Below are positions 1 to 24,700 of a stretch of 64,000 nucleotides of DNA, in pieces; positions within the stretch are counted from its first letter, which is position 1; every line of letters starts with the position of its first letter. The notes beneath the pieces are model-generated. The model ran no database searches, had not been told where the DNA came from, and saw only the letters and a list, made by a program, of their open reading frames with translations. Position numbers and translations under genes: made by a program. The stretch comes from Halocaridina rubra (Eukaryota > Arthropoda > Malacostraca > Decapoda > Atyidae): contig JAXCGZ010000096.1 of assembly GCA_037179515.1 (NCBI GenBank), positions 87,242 through 151,241 of the forward strand, given 5' to 3'.

Positions 1-400
1 TTAGAACCCGTCTTAAAGCAAGTGAGAAGCAGCTATAATGACGTTTGAGTACAGAAATTAGCGGTATTCCTTTGACCTAAGTTTTGCAAGGAACATCTTT
101 AAAATCAAACAAAAGAGATGCCGAATCATCAATTTTGGATTTTCATCAAAGAAGAATATCCTTCAGTAGCTCGTAAAGCACTAAATATTTTATTGCAGTT
201 CTCCACATCATACCTCTGAATGAGGATTTTCTGCATTTACCAACATTAAATGTAAAAGTAGATCAAATATTAGATGTATTGATGAGGAAATGAGAGCATG
301 CTTATCACATATAAGGCCTAATATTAAAAAAAATTGCCAAAGCACATCAACCACAGGTCTCACACAAGCATACTTGATATAATATTTTGTATTGTCCTAG
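1..400 (+). pseudogene. hAT-superfamily transposase, C-terminal relic
   Basis: Conceptual translation across one frameshift near 220 gives FIKEEYPSVARKAL, then LLQFSTSYL, then after the frameshift GFSAFTNIKCKSRSN and MRACLSHIRPNIKK. This order matches the C-terminal dimerisation region of hAT transposases of the ZBED5/FAM200 type (a pattern like EYP..KAL..LL.F.T.YLCE.GFSA.T.IK.K.R). The start lies outside the window. It is a fragment with at least one frameshift and stops, so it is not expected to be functional. The matching terminal sequence of the element appears downstream near 752, after a SINE insertion. The family call rests on pattern recognition, not on a search. Confidence 0.6.
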
Positions 401-412
401 ATATACATGCTT

Positions 413-620
413 ATCTGCCTGCTGGCTAGTACAGTGGTAACTCGCTGGCTTCGCATTCACGAGGTCGAAAGATCGGCTCCCGTCCAAGACCGAGAGTTTA
501 AGCTGTTTACTGGCAGGAACTGCTGTGGTTGGACACCACAGTGGGAGGTTGGGGCTTGCCCCGGCTGATGAATAGCCATTGTATAATGAAATGGAAATAA
601 AGTTTGTTTGTTTGTTTATT
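413..620 (+). repeat. tRNA-derived SINE inserted in the hAT relic
   Basis: A box A-like segment (TGGCTAGTACAGTGG, near 423) is followed about 40 bp later by a box B-like segment (GGTCGAAAGATCGGCTCCC, near 463). This is the spacing of an internal RNA polymerase III promoter of a tRNA-derived SINE. A GC-richer body follows, then AATAAAG and a (GTTT)n tail near 598-616. It separates the hAT coding relic from that element's terminal repeat, so it inserted after the hAT. No clear target-site duplication was seen. Confidence 0.6.
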
Positions 621-639
621 TCAAGAGCCTTTTTTTTAT

Positions 640-752
640 AATTTTCCTGTTTTACAGTTTTATGAATAATTTTATCTTATATATTAAGTGCGCCTCAGAT
701 TTTTAATTACTCTACAAGTGCTCCCTGATGTAAAAAAGGTTGAGAAATACTG
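640..752 (+). repeat. hAT element 3' terminal region and TIR
   Basis: The stretch ends with GGTTGAGAAATACTG at 738-752. Read from the other strand this begins CAGTATTTCTCAACC, which is typical of terminal inverted repeats of hAT (Charlie-type) elements. With the transposase relic at 1-400 it marks the right end of one hAT copy split by the SINE. The left end is outside the window. Confidence 0.5.
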
Positions 753-1493
753 CCTTAAGCTATCTCTCACCTTGTTTGTATCTTATGTATTCTTGTGAAG
801 ATGCTCCGGAATATTGCTTAGCTGCGTAGTGAAAGCTTGGAGTAAACGTGATTGCTAAGGCGAGATCTTGCCTCGTTGGTGGTTGGTCACCAATTGAGAG
901 CGACGTCGCTTCGGTCTGTGTGAGCTCCGACTTTGGCGAACCTGGAAGGTTAACGAAAAGCAGTAATTTGTTCCCGATTTATTTCGAGGGTTTACTGTAG
1001 TGGCAGTCCATGGCGGGCAATTATGGCAGAGATGCAAGGGAGAAAAAGTATTTTAGGTGCAACAAGAGGGAGCAAACAAAGGAAGCGAGAAAATAGTTAT
1101 GGGCAAAAGACGTTATTGCTATCAATATCTGCGGCATCAATCCTTTCATTTTAGGAAAAGAAAGTTTGATATTGAAATATTATAGCAGCTCCTGAAATGT
1201 ATCTAGACATGCCAATGACATATCAACAAGATCAAATTTAGAACAAAAGTTATCAGCAAGAGCAATTTTATAACAAAATTTATCAGCAAGAGCAATTTTA
1301 TAATGAGATAATTATTTAAACATCGTATTTACAAGATACATCATTATTACATCACTACGCGATAGAAAACAGAGACGAGAGGAAGAGGAGGGAGACTGAT
1401 ACATTGTGATGGCACATGCTTTCTATACATACAAGACTATTAAACTATATATATATTTAAAATTAGCTATATACTAGAATTATAAATTGCAAG
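753..1493. other. unassigned intergenic or intronic sequence
   Basis: No exon of CNOT3 or other known gene was recognised. The part at about 780-1050 is richer in GC than its surroundings but has no long open frame and no motif that I can name. It could be an old repeat or non-coding sequence. The upstream coding exons of CNOT3 probably lie before this window. Confidence 0.4.
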
Positions 1494-1929
1494 TACAGTG
1501 TTCCCCCGGTTATTCGCATTTCTTGGTTCGCTTTCTCACTGTATCGCGGTTTTTATTTGGATAAATTATTATTTTATTTCATGGGTATATGCAAAAATAT
1601 TAAAATCTTAAAAAAAAAAAAATTCTCAGTATTTTAATTTTTTTTATTGAAAAAACATATATCATTATCTAATTGATAAAAAAAAAATATTTCCCAGCCT
1701 ACGAATAATAAAACAGTAAAAAAAATTTAAAAAACATAAATGTACTTTGAAAAGTACAGTATAATCTTTACAAAAGGAATATTTGGTCCAAATTACAAAG
1801 AATAAATACAATAGATTTTGTACAATCATCAAATAAGTAAATGAATTTTAAATTAATATACATTGTACTAATAACTGAATGATATACGTAAGTACAGTAT
1901 AACTCACAGTATTGCATCATGCGAAATAG

Positions 1930-2470
1930 TGTTCGATAGCGTACAATGTATTGGGGTCGCAGCTATGTGAGCTAGCATATATATTTATATTTCCAGTAGT
2001 TTCATGATTTTATTGATAAAATAACGTATTTATTAGCCTAAGAATAATAAAACAGTAAAAAAACATAAATACTAACAGTATTGCAACATGTAAAATACGA
2101 TACCGCTATCAGCGTTTTGGACAAAGACTCGTTCAGTCTAACTCACGTGTGCGCCGTTCACGTTGTGCTTATGAAACGTTTTACTTGTGTTCGATAGCGT
2201 ACAATGTATTGGGGTCGCAGCTACATGAGCTAGCATGTATATTTTTATTTCCAGCAGTTTCATGATTTTATTTATAAAAAAATGTATTTCTTAGCCTAAG
2301 AATAATAAAACAGTAAAAAATAGTAAAAAACATAAATACTGACAGTATTGCAACATTAAAAATACGATACCGCTATCAGCGTTTCGGACAAAGGCTTCCA
2401 CCATCTTCCATGTCTCGCCTCACTCGTGTGCGCCATTCGCGTTGTGCTTATTATTATTAATATGTTTTGC
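1930..2470 (+). repeat. two tandem ~258 bp subterminal units in Tigger-A copy 1
   Basis: Both units start TGTTCGATAGCGTACAATG (1930 and 2188) and run through the same block of AATAATAAAACAGTAAAA, a CAGTATTGCAACAT segment and ACGATACCGCTATCAGCG to a TTGTGCTTAT segment. The second is slightly longer. A similar doubling is present in the copy at 48507-49973 but not in the copy at 2959-4168. Confidence 0.7.
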
Positions 2471-2506
2471 TTGTGATTTTTTTACTCGCATATTTTAACC
2501 TTTGCA

Positions 2507-2631
2507 ATGCCTCCCAAGCATCCTTCATCTTCTAAGGCTTCTTGTAGTGAGCCTAAGCGGCAAAGGAAAATGTTAACCATTGTAGATAAAGTGAAACTCT
2601 TAGATATGTTGAAAGAAGGAAAAAAGTTTGT
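2507..2631 (+). pseudogene. Tigger-A transposase N-terminal fragment (copy 1)
   Basis: The frame opens MPPKHPSSSKASCSEPKRQR and continues with a KMLTIVDKVKLLDMLKEGKKF segment. This is the start of the CENP-B-type N-terminal helix-turn-helix domain of pogo/Tigger transposases; compare MSSKCPSSSTASGSEPKRQR in the fuller copy at 60183. After KKF the frame runs into non-transposase sequence and the DDE catalytic domain is absent. The fragment is carried passively by a non-autonomous element. Confidence 0.65.
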
Positions 2632-2958
2632 AAAATACTGTACCTATGTTTGTCAAGTTATCATCACCTCATTCACGGTAAGTTTTCCTATCACTTTCAT
2701 TAAAAATTACGTTGCTTGCTGTTATTTATAATGTAAAGGGTGTTTTTTTAACAGTACAGGAAGGGTTTATACAGTGTAAACGTAAATATACATTAAATTA
2801 TCTATGTACATATAGGCTGATCCTACTCCGCGGATTTCCTGGTTTGCGCCGGGTCCCAGAACCGAACTACCGCTGTAAGGAAGGTAACACTGTAATGATA
2901 ATTTTGCAAATGCAGGAAGTGAGATTTTTTTTACTAAGGGAAAAAAAAAAACAGAGTA

Positions 2959-4168
2959 CAGTGTTGCCTCACTTATCGCGGTAGTTCGGTTCCGGGATCC
3001 GGCGCGAACCCGGAAATCCGCGGATTAGGATCAGCCTATATGTACATAGATATTTTAATGCATTTTTACGTTTACACTGTATAAACCCTCCCTGTACTGT
3101 TAAAAAAACACCCTTTACATTATAAATAACAGCAAGCAACGTAATTTTTTTATGAAAGTGATAGGAAAACTTACCATGAATGAGGTGATGATGACTTGAC
3201 ATACATAGGTTCCATATTTTACAATAATTTTTACGTTTACGTAAAATAGCGGCCGACATCCACAAACTTTTTTCCTTCTTTCAACATACCTAAGAGTTTC
3301 ACTTTATCTACAATGGTTAACATTTTCATTTGCCGCTTAGGCTCACTACAAGAAGCCTTAGAAGATGAAGGATGCTTGGGAGGCATTGCAAAGGTTAAAA
3401 TATGCGAGTAAAAAAATCACAAGCAAAACATATTAATAATAATAAGCACAACATGAATGGCGCACACGAGTGAGGCGAGACAATGGAAGATGGTGGAAGC
3501 CTTTGTCCGAAACGCTGATAGCGGTATCGTATTTTCCATGTTGCAATACTGTTAGTATTTATGTTTTTTACTGTTTTTTACTGTTTTATTATTCTTAGGC
3601 TAATAAATACGTTTTTTTTATCAATAAAATCATGAAACTACTGGAAATAGAAATATATATATGCTAGCTCACGTAGCTGCAACCCTAATACATTGTACGC
3701 TATCGAACACTATTTCGTATGATGCAATACTGTGAGTTATACTGGACGTACGTATATCATTCAGTTATTAGTACAGTGTATATTAATTTAAAATTCATGT
3801 ACTTATTTGATGATTGTACAAAATCTATTGTATTTATTCATTGTAATTTGGACCAAATATTCCTTTTGTAAAGATTATACTGTACTTTTCAAAAGAGGTG
3901 GTCAATAAACGTATCTATCTATCTACATTTATGTTTTTTACTATTTTTTACTGTTTTATTATTCGTAGGCTGGGAAATAATTTTTTTTATCAATTAGATA
4001 ATGAAATATGTTTTTATCAATAAAAAAAATGAAAATACTGAGAATTTTTTTTTTAATATTTTAATATTTTTGCATATACCCATGAAATAAAATAATAATT
4101 TATCCCCCCAAAAAACGCGATAGAGTGAGAAAGCGAACCAAGAAGCGCGAATAACTGGGGTAACACTG
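2959..4168 (-). mobile_element. Tigger-like non-autonomous element, family A copy 2 (inverted)
   Basis: This is a reverse-complement relative of copy 1. It starts CAGTGTTGCCTCACTTATCGCGG after TA (2957-2958) and ends GGGGTAACACTG before TA (4169-4170). The transposase start codon lies at 3384-3386 on the minus strand. Only about 65 bp separates it from copy 1, so the two form a large imperfect hairpin of nearly 2.7 kb. It lacks the second subterminal unit of copy 1 but contains a short inserted tail with AATAAA and (ATCT)n at about 3895-3930 that copy 1 lacks. Confidence 0.75.
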
Positions 4169-4170
4169 TA

Positions 4171-6597
4171 TAGTCAATAATAACAAGCTGTGGCGACTTG
4201 GAGCGGAACACTCTTTCACACAAGGGAGTGAGAGACAGGGTTATTGGGAGGTGGAAGCTGGAGAGGCAGGTGTTGAGGAGACTGGGGCAGGTGAGTCTGG
4301 AGAGGCAAAAGAACGTACGGCAGATGATGGAGATACTGGGTCAGGTGACTTTATAGAGATGGAGGGTACAGGATCTGTTGTTGGAGGGCTCTACCTTCAC
4401 GAAGAATTGGTCAAGGCGAGTCTGGAAGGATGCCCTTTTCTTCTCTCAAATTTACTTGTAACACCCAGGGCATCATTGATCCTTCTCTCAACCTTAGTGT
4501 ACCTGGCAACATAGGGGTCCTGAGTCTTGAGCTTTGCCAACAATTCCTCTGCCAGGCCAAACGTTTCTTCCAATTCCCTGGTTGTGAATCTCTTGGGCTC
4601 TGGGCTTTGTAGTTCTTCCTCCTCTTCAATCATCTGCTTCACCAGTTGAATGAGATTAGGTAGATAACTCATTGCCATGAGATTTCAGAAGCTCTTTTAC
4701 ATCATCAGCCTCCACCTCCAACTCTAGCTTCTTAATAATGACAACTTTGTTCTTGGTTACAACCTCAACTGTCTCCTCAAAGCCTCGGATTGGCATGCTT
4801 TTATCCATACCCCATTCAAGTTCGTTTGCATCACTTCCTCTCATGAATCAGCAATACATTTTACAGCATGAAGAATATTTTATGACTTCCAGAAGCCCTT
4901 GAGAGTCAAGTTCTTGTCCTTCTCAGTTGCCCTGAGAGCCATAGCGATTGTACTTCGGAGGTAGTAGGCCTTGAAAGAGGCAGTGGCCCCCTGATCCATT
5001 AGCTGTTATAGGGAAGTAGTATTAGGTGGAAGGTAAACCACCTTTACATTAGGATGAGTGCCATCCAAATGGGCAGGGTGACCAGGGGCCTTGTCCAGAA
5101 TTAGCAACACCTTAAAGGGCAGACCCTTGGAAACACAGTACCTTTCTGCTTCAGGCACAGAATGGTTGCTGAACCACTCCTCAAATATTTGAAGGGTTAA
5201 CCAAGCCTTCTTGTTTGACTTCCAGATGACTAGCAGTTGACCCTTCCAAAAGTCCTTGGGTTTTCTGCCAAATAAACCAACAAGGGCTTCAGCTTACAGT
5301 CTCGAACAGCATTAGCCCCCAAAAGCAAAGTCAGTCTCTCCTTGCCGAGTTTATGGCCTGGTGCTGTCTTCTCCTCCTTGGCGTTGTACATACGACTAGG
5401 CATACTCTGCCAGAATAAGCCAGTCCCATCCACGTTAAATACCTGTTCAGCATGGGAACCCCTCTACTTTATTATCTCAGCCAAAGTAATAGGAAATATT
5501 TTTGCTGCTTCCTCATCACCCTTAGCAGCTTCCACTTGCACTCATATGGTATGCAAATTAGCACTAGTCTTAAAACAATTAAACCAACCCCTACTAGCCA
5601 CAAACTCTTCATCAGCACTCCCTTCCCCTTTTCTCATTTCAAGGCTTCGAACAATATATTAGCCTTTTCCTGTACTAACATGAGGCTTACTGGGATATAC
5701 TGTCAATTTTGGTCTTCAAGCCAAATCACTAGCAATCTCTCCTACTCGACCATAAGGCGACTACACTTCCTAGTGATCACAGTGGACATCACAGGAGTCA
5801 AACCTTTCATGTGGTCCTGGATGCAATCTCTGTCTTTGATGATATTGGGCACAGCTGTATGGGCTAACCCGAGATTGCGGCCAATGTTCGTAGAATTTTT
5901 CCCTTTTCAGCCCAATTTACTATTTGTTTTAATTTTCATGGTGATGGCTTTGCTATTCTTCGTAGCACTGCCATTAGAACTATCACCAACATGCTCTGGA
6001 AACATAGTAATGTCAATAATGAGCTAAAACGAGTGAAACAAATGAGACCTGATAAACACGAGGTCCAATGTGGTGGGAGGAAATAAAGTGAGCAGTGGTT
6101 CTTCTTCCTCTTCAAATGCCGTGTGATGCCGTACTGTTACACGACACTCAACAAACTATTTGGAATAAAATTGTATTTATGGCTATGTGTTTGGTATTTT
6201 TTTTTAAATTCAATATAATCCTTCTGTATAACCAAATACCTGTATGTAAACAAACAAATATATACTGCCATTAACTTGATAAATACCAATACATATGTGC
6301 TGCTAGATGTGTATTCGTGTGTATTTCAAATAAAATCATATTTACGACTTTTTTTTTTTAAATTCACTATAACCAGATATATAAACAAATGAATAAAGCC
6401 ATTAACTTGATAAATATAAACACAGCTCTGCTGCTATCTGTGTATTCATCTGCCGCGCTCACTAACTGTTCAGTGCGTACGGTTTGAATTTCTTGCACCA
6501 GCCAGGTAGGTTGAAAAATTACTTTATTAATAGTTTATTAATTATTTATTGGCCTCCGACGTAACCCGGAACGACGTTATATGAGGAGTCCCTGTAT
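4171..6597 (-). mobile_element. Tigger-like DNA transposon, family B, decayed near-full copy
   Basis: The right end reads GAGTCCCTGTA (6587-6597), the same terminus as the family-B elements ending at 54910 and 57251. The left end was not recognised and may be lost next to the Tigger-A pair. The non-coding 6170-6480 part contains two ~150 bp AT-rich units (GCCATTAACTTGATAAATA is repeated) that recur inverted at 48200-48490. The element carries a broken transposase on the minus strand. Confidence 0.6.
4262..6005 (-). pseudogene. Tigger-B transposase, full-span but multiply broken
   Basis: Read on the minus strand the translation starts MFPEHVGDSSNGSATKNSKA (start codon at 6003-6005) and passes through an HTH-like section (NIGRNLGLAHTAV). 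It then shows the DDE-type core: DGTGLFWQSMPSR (5394-5433, where most family members read DETG), APGHKLGKERLTLLLGANA, LDKAPGHPAHL (about 5060-5095), YLPPNTTSL and MDQG (about 4990-5010). The tail contains GFEETVEVVTKNK and ELLKSHGNELST, which match the copy at 55661-56760. Several in-frame stops and frameshifts separate these blocks, so no functional protein is expected. It is an immobile relic of a pogo-group element that would have cut and pasted at TA sites. Confidence 0.7.
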
Positions 6598-7970
6598 ATA
6601 GAAGATTGGGTATTGTATATTGACCAGTGGTTTGCTCATGATATATTCTACAATTACTTTTATGTATGGATATAACCAGAGCTTTTTAAAATGGTTTTGT
6701 TTATCATTCATGGAGCATACTTTCAACGGACTTGAAGCATGAGAGTTTTATTGCTACTTTCAAGTATTCAGAACATATTTGTATTTTGTCAGCAGATGTA
6801 AGAATTTGATGCTTATATTATATTTGTGTATAAAGAAGCTCATTAAATACCAAGGCTGTTAGGATTAAGTTATCTGATTTAAATAAATTTAAATTAGAGT
6901 AAAAAATCATGATTTAAATCTGAATTTTTTTCTTTACAAAATATATGTTTAATTCAATTTAGTTAAATATACAGCTACTCAGTTTATTTCAAATGAATGT
7001 AATTCTAGTTCTTGGTAATGATTTTTCTATTATATGCTGGTCCTTGATGAGTTTCTTCTGAGGAACTGCGTGTTGTAATAGTCAACTAAATGGGATATAG
7101 CTAGGAGAATGGGAATCACCTCCTCTTTGCAGAATCAAGATATTTTACTTTGACTCAGCCACCCCTCATATAATGGGGAATATGGCTCATGTATATAGAA
7201 ACTTGATTGGTAGTCCAATAGTTGAACATTTCTAATATACTTTGATGGAAAATATCAGGTTTTCAGTTTTGCATCAGATTTTAGAAGTAATATAGGTACT
7301 AACATAAGACCAAGATAAAGATATTTTGAACGTAAACATTGTTTTGACACCTCACCACTTTCTATCAAATGTAGTAGATCATACTTATCAAAGTAGGTCT
7401 CTTACTCCAAGCAGCAACACACAGCAGAGCAGAATGTTTGTGAGTGCCATCCATATTATCTTCCAACTTTCATGTCATTCCGTGGAAGAAGTGCACCATT
7501 TAAAAAGAGCTTAACTTTGGCAAAAATGTTGTAGAATACCTCTCCTCCTTTGCATGGTGGAAGTATTTTGAAAGTAATGTAAATGAAACTGTTATGGATA
7601 CTCCTAAGCAGTTATTAATGGCAGCTGCATTGTAAGCAGTTGTTGAGAGGATTTTTTCAGTTTCATTTTTTCCAAAGTCTGAGAACTTAGAGCTCCATGT
7701 TCACTTCTGTTTATTCAAAGATCAGGAAAAGCTATCAAACCGGGAGACAGTTAACAAGTTTTTCTGCAGAGTACATTTTCAATATTATTTACTTTGGTTT
7801 TTAAAGGATGAAAAAATTAAAAATGTTTTAACGATTGCTTTTTTACAAAGAGAGTACCAAACTGGAGACTGTCCATGAGCAATTCATCTAAACATACTTT
7901 AGTATTTGATATATCTGTTTTATAGAATGAAATTTTTTTTACAAAAAGTATGTGCTTTTGTAATGACAGA
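6598..7970. other. AT-rich unassigned stretch with a possible second hAT trace
   Basis: No conserved gene was seen. At about 7618-7660 the plus strand can be read as AVVERIFSVSFF, similar to the AxxERxFS motif near the C-terminus of hAT transposases, but the flanks do not extend the match. A segment at about 7155-7210 (ACTTTGACTCAGCCACCCC) also occurs in related form at 15105-15165 and 33275-33350 and is probably a dispersed repeat. Confidence 0.35.
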
Positions 7971-8855
7971 AGCTCCTCTACTTACGAACAACCAAGTTAT
8001 GAACATTCACAGATACAAACAAAAACCTACCCATTATCTACTCACGGATTATGTATATTACTGTACTGTACTGTATTATTATATCATTACTGTATTAAAT
8101 TCATTAATATTGCATACTTCACATTTTATGTAGTAAAGAAGCATCAGAGAGAACTGTAATTGTTACCCAAGGTTCTAGGACCCGTTGTTCCAGATATCCC
8201 TGTTAAAGAGAGTAATAGAGATTTTCTTCTCCCTATGACGAAGACCAGGAAGTTCCACTTCCAGAGAGGTCGAAACATCTTTTTTGAGAAAAGTGTCTTT
8301 AGCACAGATTGGTCTGTCTTTGCTATGTCTTGGTGTTTTTCCAAGGTTTGATAAAAATTAAATGGTAGTGAAGAAATCTCTGGGTATTTCATATGTTGGT
8401 GAAGCACCAGTGTGGCACACCAAGTAGAAAACAATTTTTGCTGTTAACACTTTTCTGGAAAAGTGTCTTAAGCTTGTATTTCAAGGCAAGAGGTACCTCA
8501 TTGTGGAAGATATTTCTGGAGGAGAGCTATTGACTCTGGGAAAAAAATCTCTATTAACACTGTCTTCAACAGGGATATCTGAAACAAAGGGTTCTGGAAC
8601 CTTGTGCAATAAGTTGACTCTTCTCTGGTCCTTAACCAACATATAGACAGTAATGTAGATTTAAAATATATAAATTTTTTAACATATTAAAATTCAATAA
8701 TTCTGTATACTTTGTTTTATGTAGTATTTAATGTCTTTATCCTAAGTACTGTATAGTACTGCATGTATGTGCACAATACAGTACTTTTTTTTATCTAAGA
8801 ATAACTGTACGTATGAGCGGACTTCTGAGACCTAACTCATTCATAAATTCGGAAG
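7971..8855. mobile_element. MITE-C copy 1 (~0.9 kb inverted-repeat element)
   Basis: The left end (CTCCTCTACTTACGAACAACC) and the right end, reverse-complemented, share a CT-rich then ACTTACGAA-type terminal repeat. The body is colinear with 27199-28093: both contain the ACATTCACAGATA segment, the AGAAGCATCAGAGAGAACT segment, two opposed GATATCCC blocks and a run before the right end. No coding frame links to a transposase, so this looks like a non-autonomous DNA element. The superfamily is not assigned. Confidence 0.6.
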
Positions 8856-8884
8856 TAATGGTGTTTTTTTTTTTTTTTTTTTTC

Positions 8885-9231
8885 TCTCCCCCACAAATAT
8901 GCCTAATGCTTGGTTTACATTGTCCTCGAGATACAATGTTTCGTGGTTACAGCGCATCTCCCATAAATTATTTTGCTTCTTTTTTGAAAATTTTTGGTGT
9001 GTATTATGTCTCCCAAGCATAAATCAAATTCTTCTGATGGCTATTCTTTAAAGAAAAGGAAAGCCATCACCATGGAAGTGAAATTAGAGATAGTGAAATG
9101 CAGGGAAAAGGGAGAAACTTTACAACTGCAGTACCATAGGTGCTTTTTTAGGTGTTTTCTGACTTACACTGATATTAGATTACATCACATTTCAGAAACG
9201 GAACTCTGACGTAAATTGAGGACCCCCTATG
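8885..9231 (+). mobile_element. short Tigger-B deletion derivative (MITE-like)
   Basis: It contains a transposase start, MSPKHKSNSSDGYSLKKRKA (9006 on), followed by MEVKLEIVKCREKGE. It then jumps directly to the element end (GACGTAAATTGAGGACCCCC, near 9210-9230). The N-terminus matches Tigger-B fragments at 50228 and 55661. More than 1 kb of catalytic sequence is missing. The left boundary near TGGTTTACATTGTCC is approximate. Confidence 0.55.
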
Positions 9232-9543
9232 TCGACAATAAAAGTTAGCACAATTGCGTTAGCAAATATTATCGCGGTTAATTTTTTATATGCAGTTCTA
9301 TTTACTTAGACATTAATGGCTGAGAAATATAATGACCTTTAGAATAATTTTAGAATTTTTATGATGAGGGTATAATTATTATTATTATTATTATTTTTAT
9401 TGTTATTACTATTAAGAAATATTTATTACCATATATATTTTGTCTTAAGAAGAATGTGGCCTTTACAGTAGTTTTTATAGGATTAGAATAAAATTTTTAA
9501 GATTATTTGTTTTAGCCTTGTATTGTTTATCTTTTCTCGACAG
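9232..9543. other. CNOT3 intron sequence before the first exon in the window
   Basis: AT-rich sequence with a short (ATT)n run near 9375-9395, ending in the acceptor TTTATCTTTTCTCGACAG at 9526-9543. No other feature was seen. Confidence 0.5.
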
Positions 9544-21750
<12,207 letters not shown>

Positions 21751-24700
21751 GGCGTCCAGAGATGACCGGATCTCATGCACACTCTTCTCAGTTCATTTTC
21801 CACTCTGGGATTTGTTGTGCTTCTTAAGAGTGATAATTATATATATGACAAAAAGGAGGAGAGGTGTGGTTGAGGGTGGTGGAGGTAAGCGGAGGGACCG
21901 AGTGAGGTTGGTTTGAGGGAACAGTTAACCTTCACTGACCAAACCTTGATCCATCCTGGCCACTACCTTAATTGCTGTTGTTTGTATATTCCCAAATCAA
22001 GTCAGTGTCATACTGCCACAACCACTGTCACACCATGAAAAGTGATAGTGTCATCTATTCCATAAATAAATTATGTATTTTCCTTTCAGAAAGTTTTTCT
22101 CTTTTGCAGAGAAGACATCATGTCCTCTTATTGCACATGCCCCAGACTTGTGTTCACTTTGCTGTCCATGAAGTCTGTGTACAGTATTTTGAGTTGTTTT
22201 GTGTAATGTTGTGTCAAAACGTGATCTCGTTCCTTGGAAGAGGCAAGAGTTAGACGGTGTAAGTTTTCTGCATTATGCATTATTGCTCAAATTTTCTGGA
22301 TATGTAGCATTTGTGCAGATTTTTCCTGCCAAAATTCTATTGCATGAAAAATTCTTAAAGACCATAATGGTAACTAAGAATGAAATACCAAAGATCTGTG
22401 ATGTTGCTGCCTGTTGGTCTGTTATTTTGCCTACTGCAGGTGCTGACCACTGACAGGTAATAAAAATTTAATTTCATCTTGGACTTATGAAGACTTAAGC
22501 ATTACAGAATCACATGAAGATATCCAAATCTTTTGTTCATGAATGTACAGTAAGTTATATAATTTTTTTTATATTGAAAAGTGTTATTGCTTAAATTATT
22601 ATTTACTCCTAGAAACCTATGAGAAGCTGAATGGAAATGTAATTTAAATGTAATCGAAGGAATGATGGTGAAAAAATGTAGTACAATACTATCTTCATAG
22701 GCCTCAGTTTTGTATGCCCTGATGAGATCATTTGAGTTTTCACGTGTGGAAGTCATACTGAAATTCATCTATCCAGTGGAATGCGTTTAATAATAGTCTG
22801 GTGGCCTTGGGACGCAAGTTATTAGTTGTACCCATTGGTTCTTCATCTCTCAGGTCCGCATTCATTGCCCCAGTGTTAAGAGTGAAACACATTGTAAGCT
22901 TTGGTAACACCTATTCTGTTAAAATATATGTAATTGGCAGGGTTTTTCATTAGAAATAATTTTTGGCAAATCAATAGATATGGGAAATAATTGTGTGGTT
23001 CAAGTAAATTTTAAGCTACAGTTCACTGACTTAATATGTTTCATGGATATTGCTTTTACTCTATACTCATTGTTTCTTGATATTAGGATTTAAATTCTTT
23101 TTAGGGCTGACAAAAAAAAATGCTATACAAATTTATTGTTATGGACTGACTAGCTTTAACTAAGTTAATATGGAAGAAAAGTACACTTGCTCAAGGACAA
23201 ATTGCAGCTAATAGACTTAAGAAAGCCCCAGACAGTGTGTCCAGCAAAGGGAGTAGGATCATGTAGATAGTGTACAGTCGTTGTAGACTTTTTATATACA
23301 GTGTAAATGCTATTTTTATACTGTCCCTGGCATCCTTGCAAAGGTATGCAGTATGTCTGATATTGGAAGGCCTTTCTTTGCTGCTTCAGAACATCCGAAT
23401 GGAAATAAAAAAGCATAGTGTATTCATGTGTGAAGCAAAATGCATTTCTGTACAGTTTTTCCAAGGAGGTTAGCTAAGATGTTTATGTTGAACAGTATGT
23501 GCTGTCGTCATGGGTTCGAACAGGATTACTTTCTCCTACTCTTACCCTGATTCCTTGGCATTACTGATCTTGAAGTGTCCTTGGCTAATTTCCAAAGTAT
23601 ATATTATTTTCAGATTCACGCATATGCTTCACGTTCATGGGTGATGTTAAAAGTATGGTCAAATTTGAGCTCTTACTAGGAAAATGAATGAAACAAGAGT
23701 ACTAGTACTTTTCCTTGCCATTGGTTCCTTGAACCCTTAATGTAATGAAGGAAACATTTTACCCTGTACAAATATACACATGGACTCCTTTTTTCATTAG
23801 TACATGCATAGTAAGCAGTGGCATATGTGTTTTATCTGTCTTGGAATTATACTTTTGTATACCTTTATTAAATCATTCTTGCTATGTGTATGTGGTGGTG
23901 TAAAATTGAAATCTCAATATTAACGGCTAAATTTATTCTAAATTATAAACCCAAAGTATTTATACTATTCATGACAAACTCTAGAATGAAGGCTCATGTC
24001 TAGGATCCTTGCCAATAATTATATGCCTACTAACTTGCATGCACTCACACCTTGCAAAAAACTTGGCACAATATTTGATGCACACAATACAAGTACACGT
24101 ATATTTCGAGGATGGATCATTATGTATCTGTGTAAATGCTACGTGGCGTTTGGGTGATAGGAAGCATTAGTAATGACGAATGAACAAAAGGTTGTTTTAC
24201 GTTTTTATACTGTAAACATTCTTCATTTCCGTTTGTACTTTTTCTGGTTCAAAGGTTTTATGTCATTACATTATCCTTCATGAACTTTTTCATTATTACA
24301 GTAGCCACTGTACCACCTTAGTTCATTTAAATATTGTGTATACACAGATTGGATCTTTATGGCTTTGCTATCAGTAATAGCAGTACAGTATTTTCACATT
24401 CCACCTTCCATGTCAATTTTCTCCTTAGGGACTCCAATTTTCTTTGGCAGTTCTAAGTGCTCTAAGAAAGTTTTATTAATGTAAGTACAGCGATACCTGT
24501 ACCTTAATGTTGGAATAACTGCAAAATGAATCAAGAAATTGCCCTTTGAGAGTGTAGCATATATAATGAGCCATCAAAGGTACCATAGCTAAGAGTTGTC
24601 ATTTTGCATTCTAGTCTGCTAGAGAACAGATTTCCATTTGAAATACTTGAGGAAGGAATGGGAGTTATCAGTGAGTATATACAATACATATCTCTAGATT

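Larger units (their letters stand above)
1496..2892 (+). mobile_element. Tigger-like non-autonomous element, family A copy 1
   Basis: The element runs from CAGTGTTCCCCCGGTTATTCGC, after a TA at 1494-1495, to the complementary end GTAACACTG before a TA at 2893-2894. TA target duplication and CAGTG ends with a ..TTATCGCG core fit the Tigger/pogo group of Tc1/mariner elements. Inside is the start of a transposase reading frame (2507 on) that breaks off after about 41 residues; the catalytic domain is missing. A ~258 bp internal unit is tandemly duplicated (1930-2187, 2188-2470). Copies in opposite orientation lie at 2959-4168 and 48507-49973. Confidence 0.75.

Noticed and set aside
7600..7760. 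Possible hAT dimerisation motif AVVERIFS
   Set aside because: Only about eight residues resemble the family, and the flanks do not extend the match; noted in the feature list but not called as a gene.
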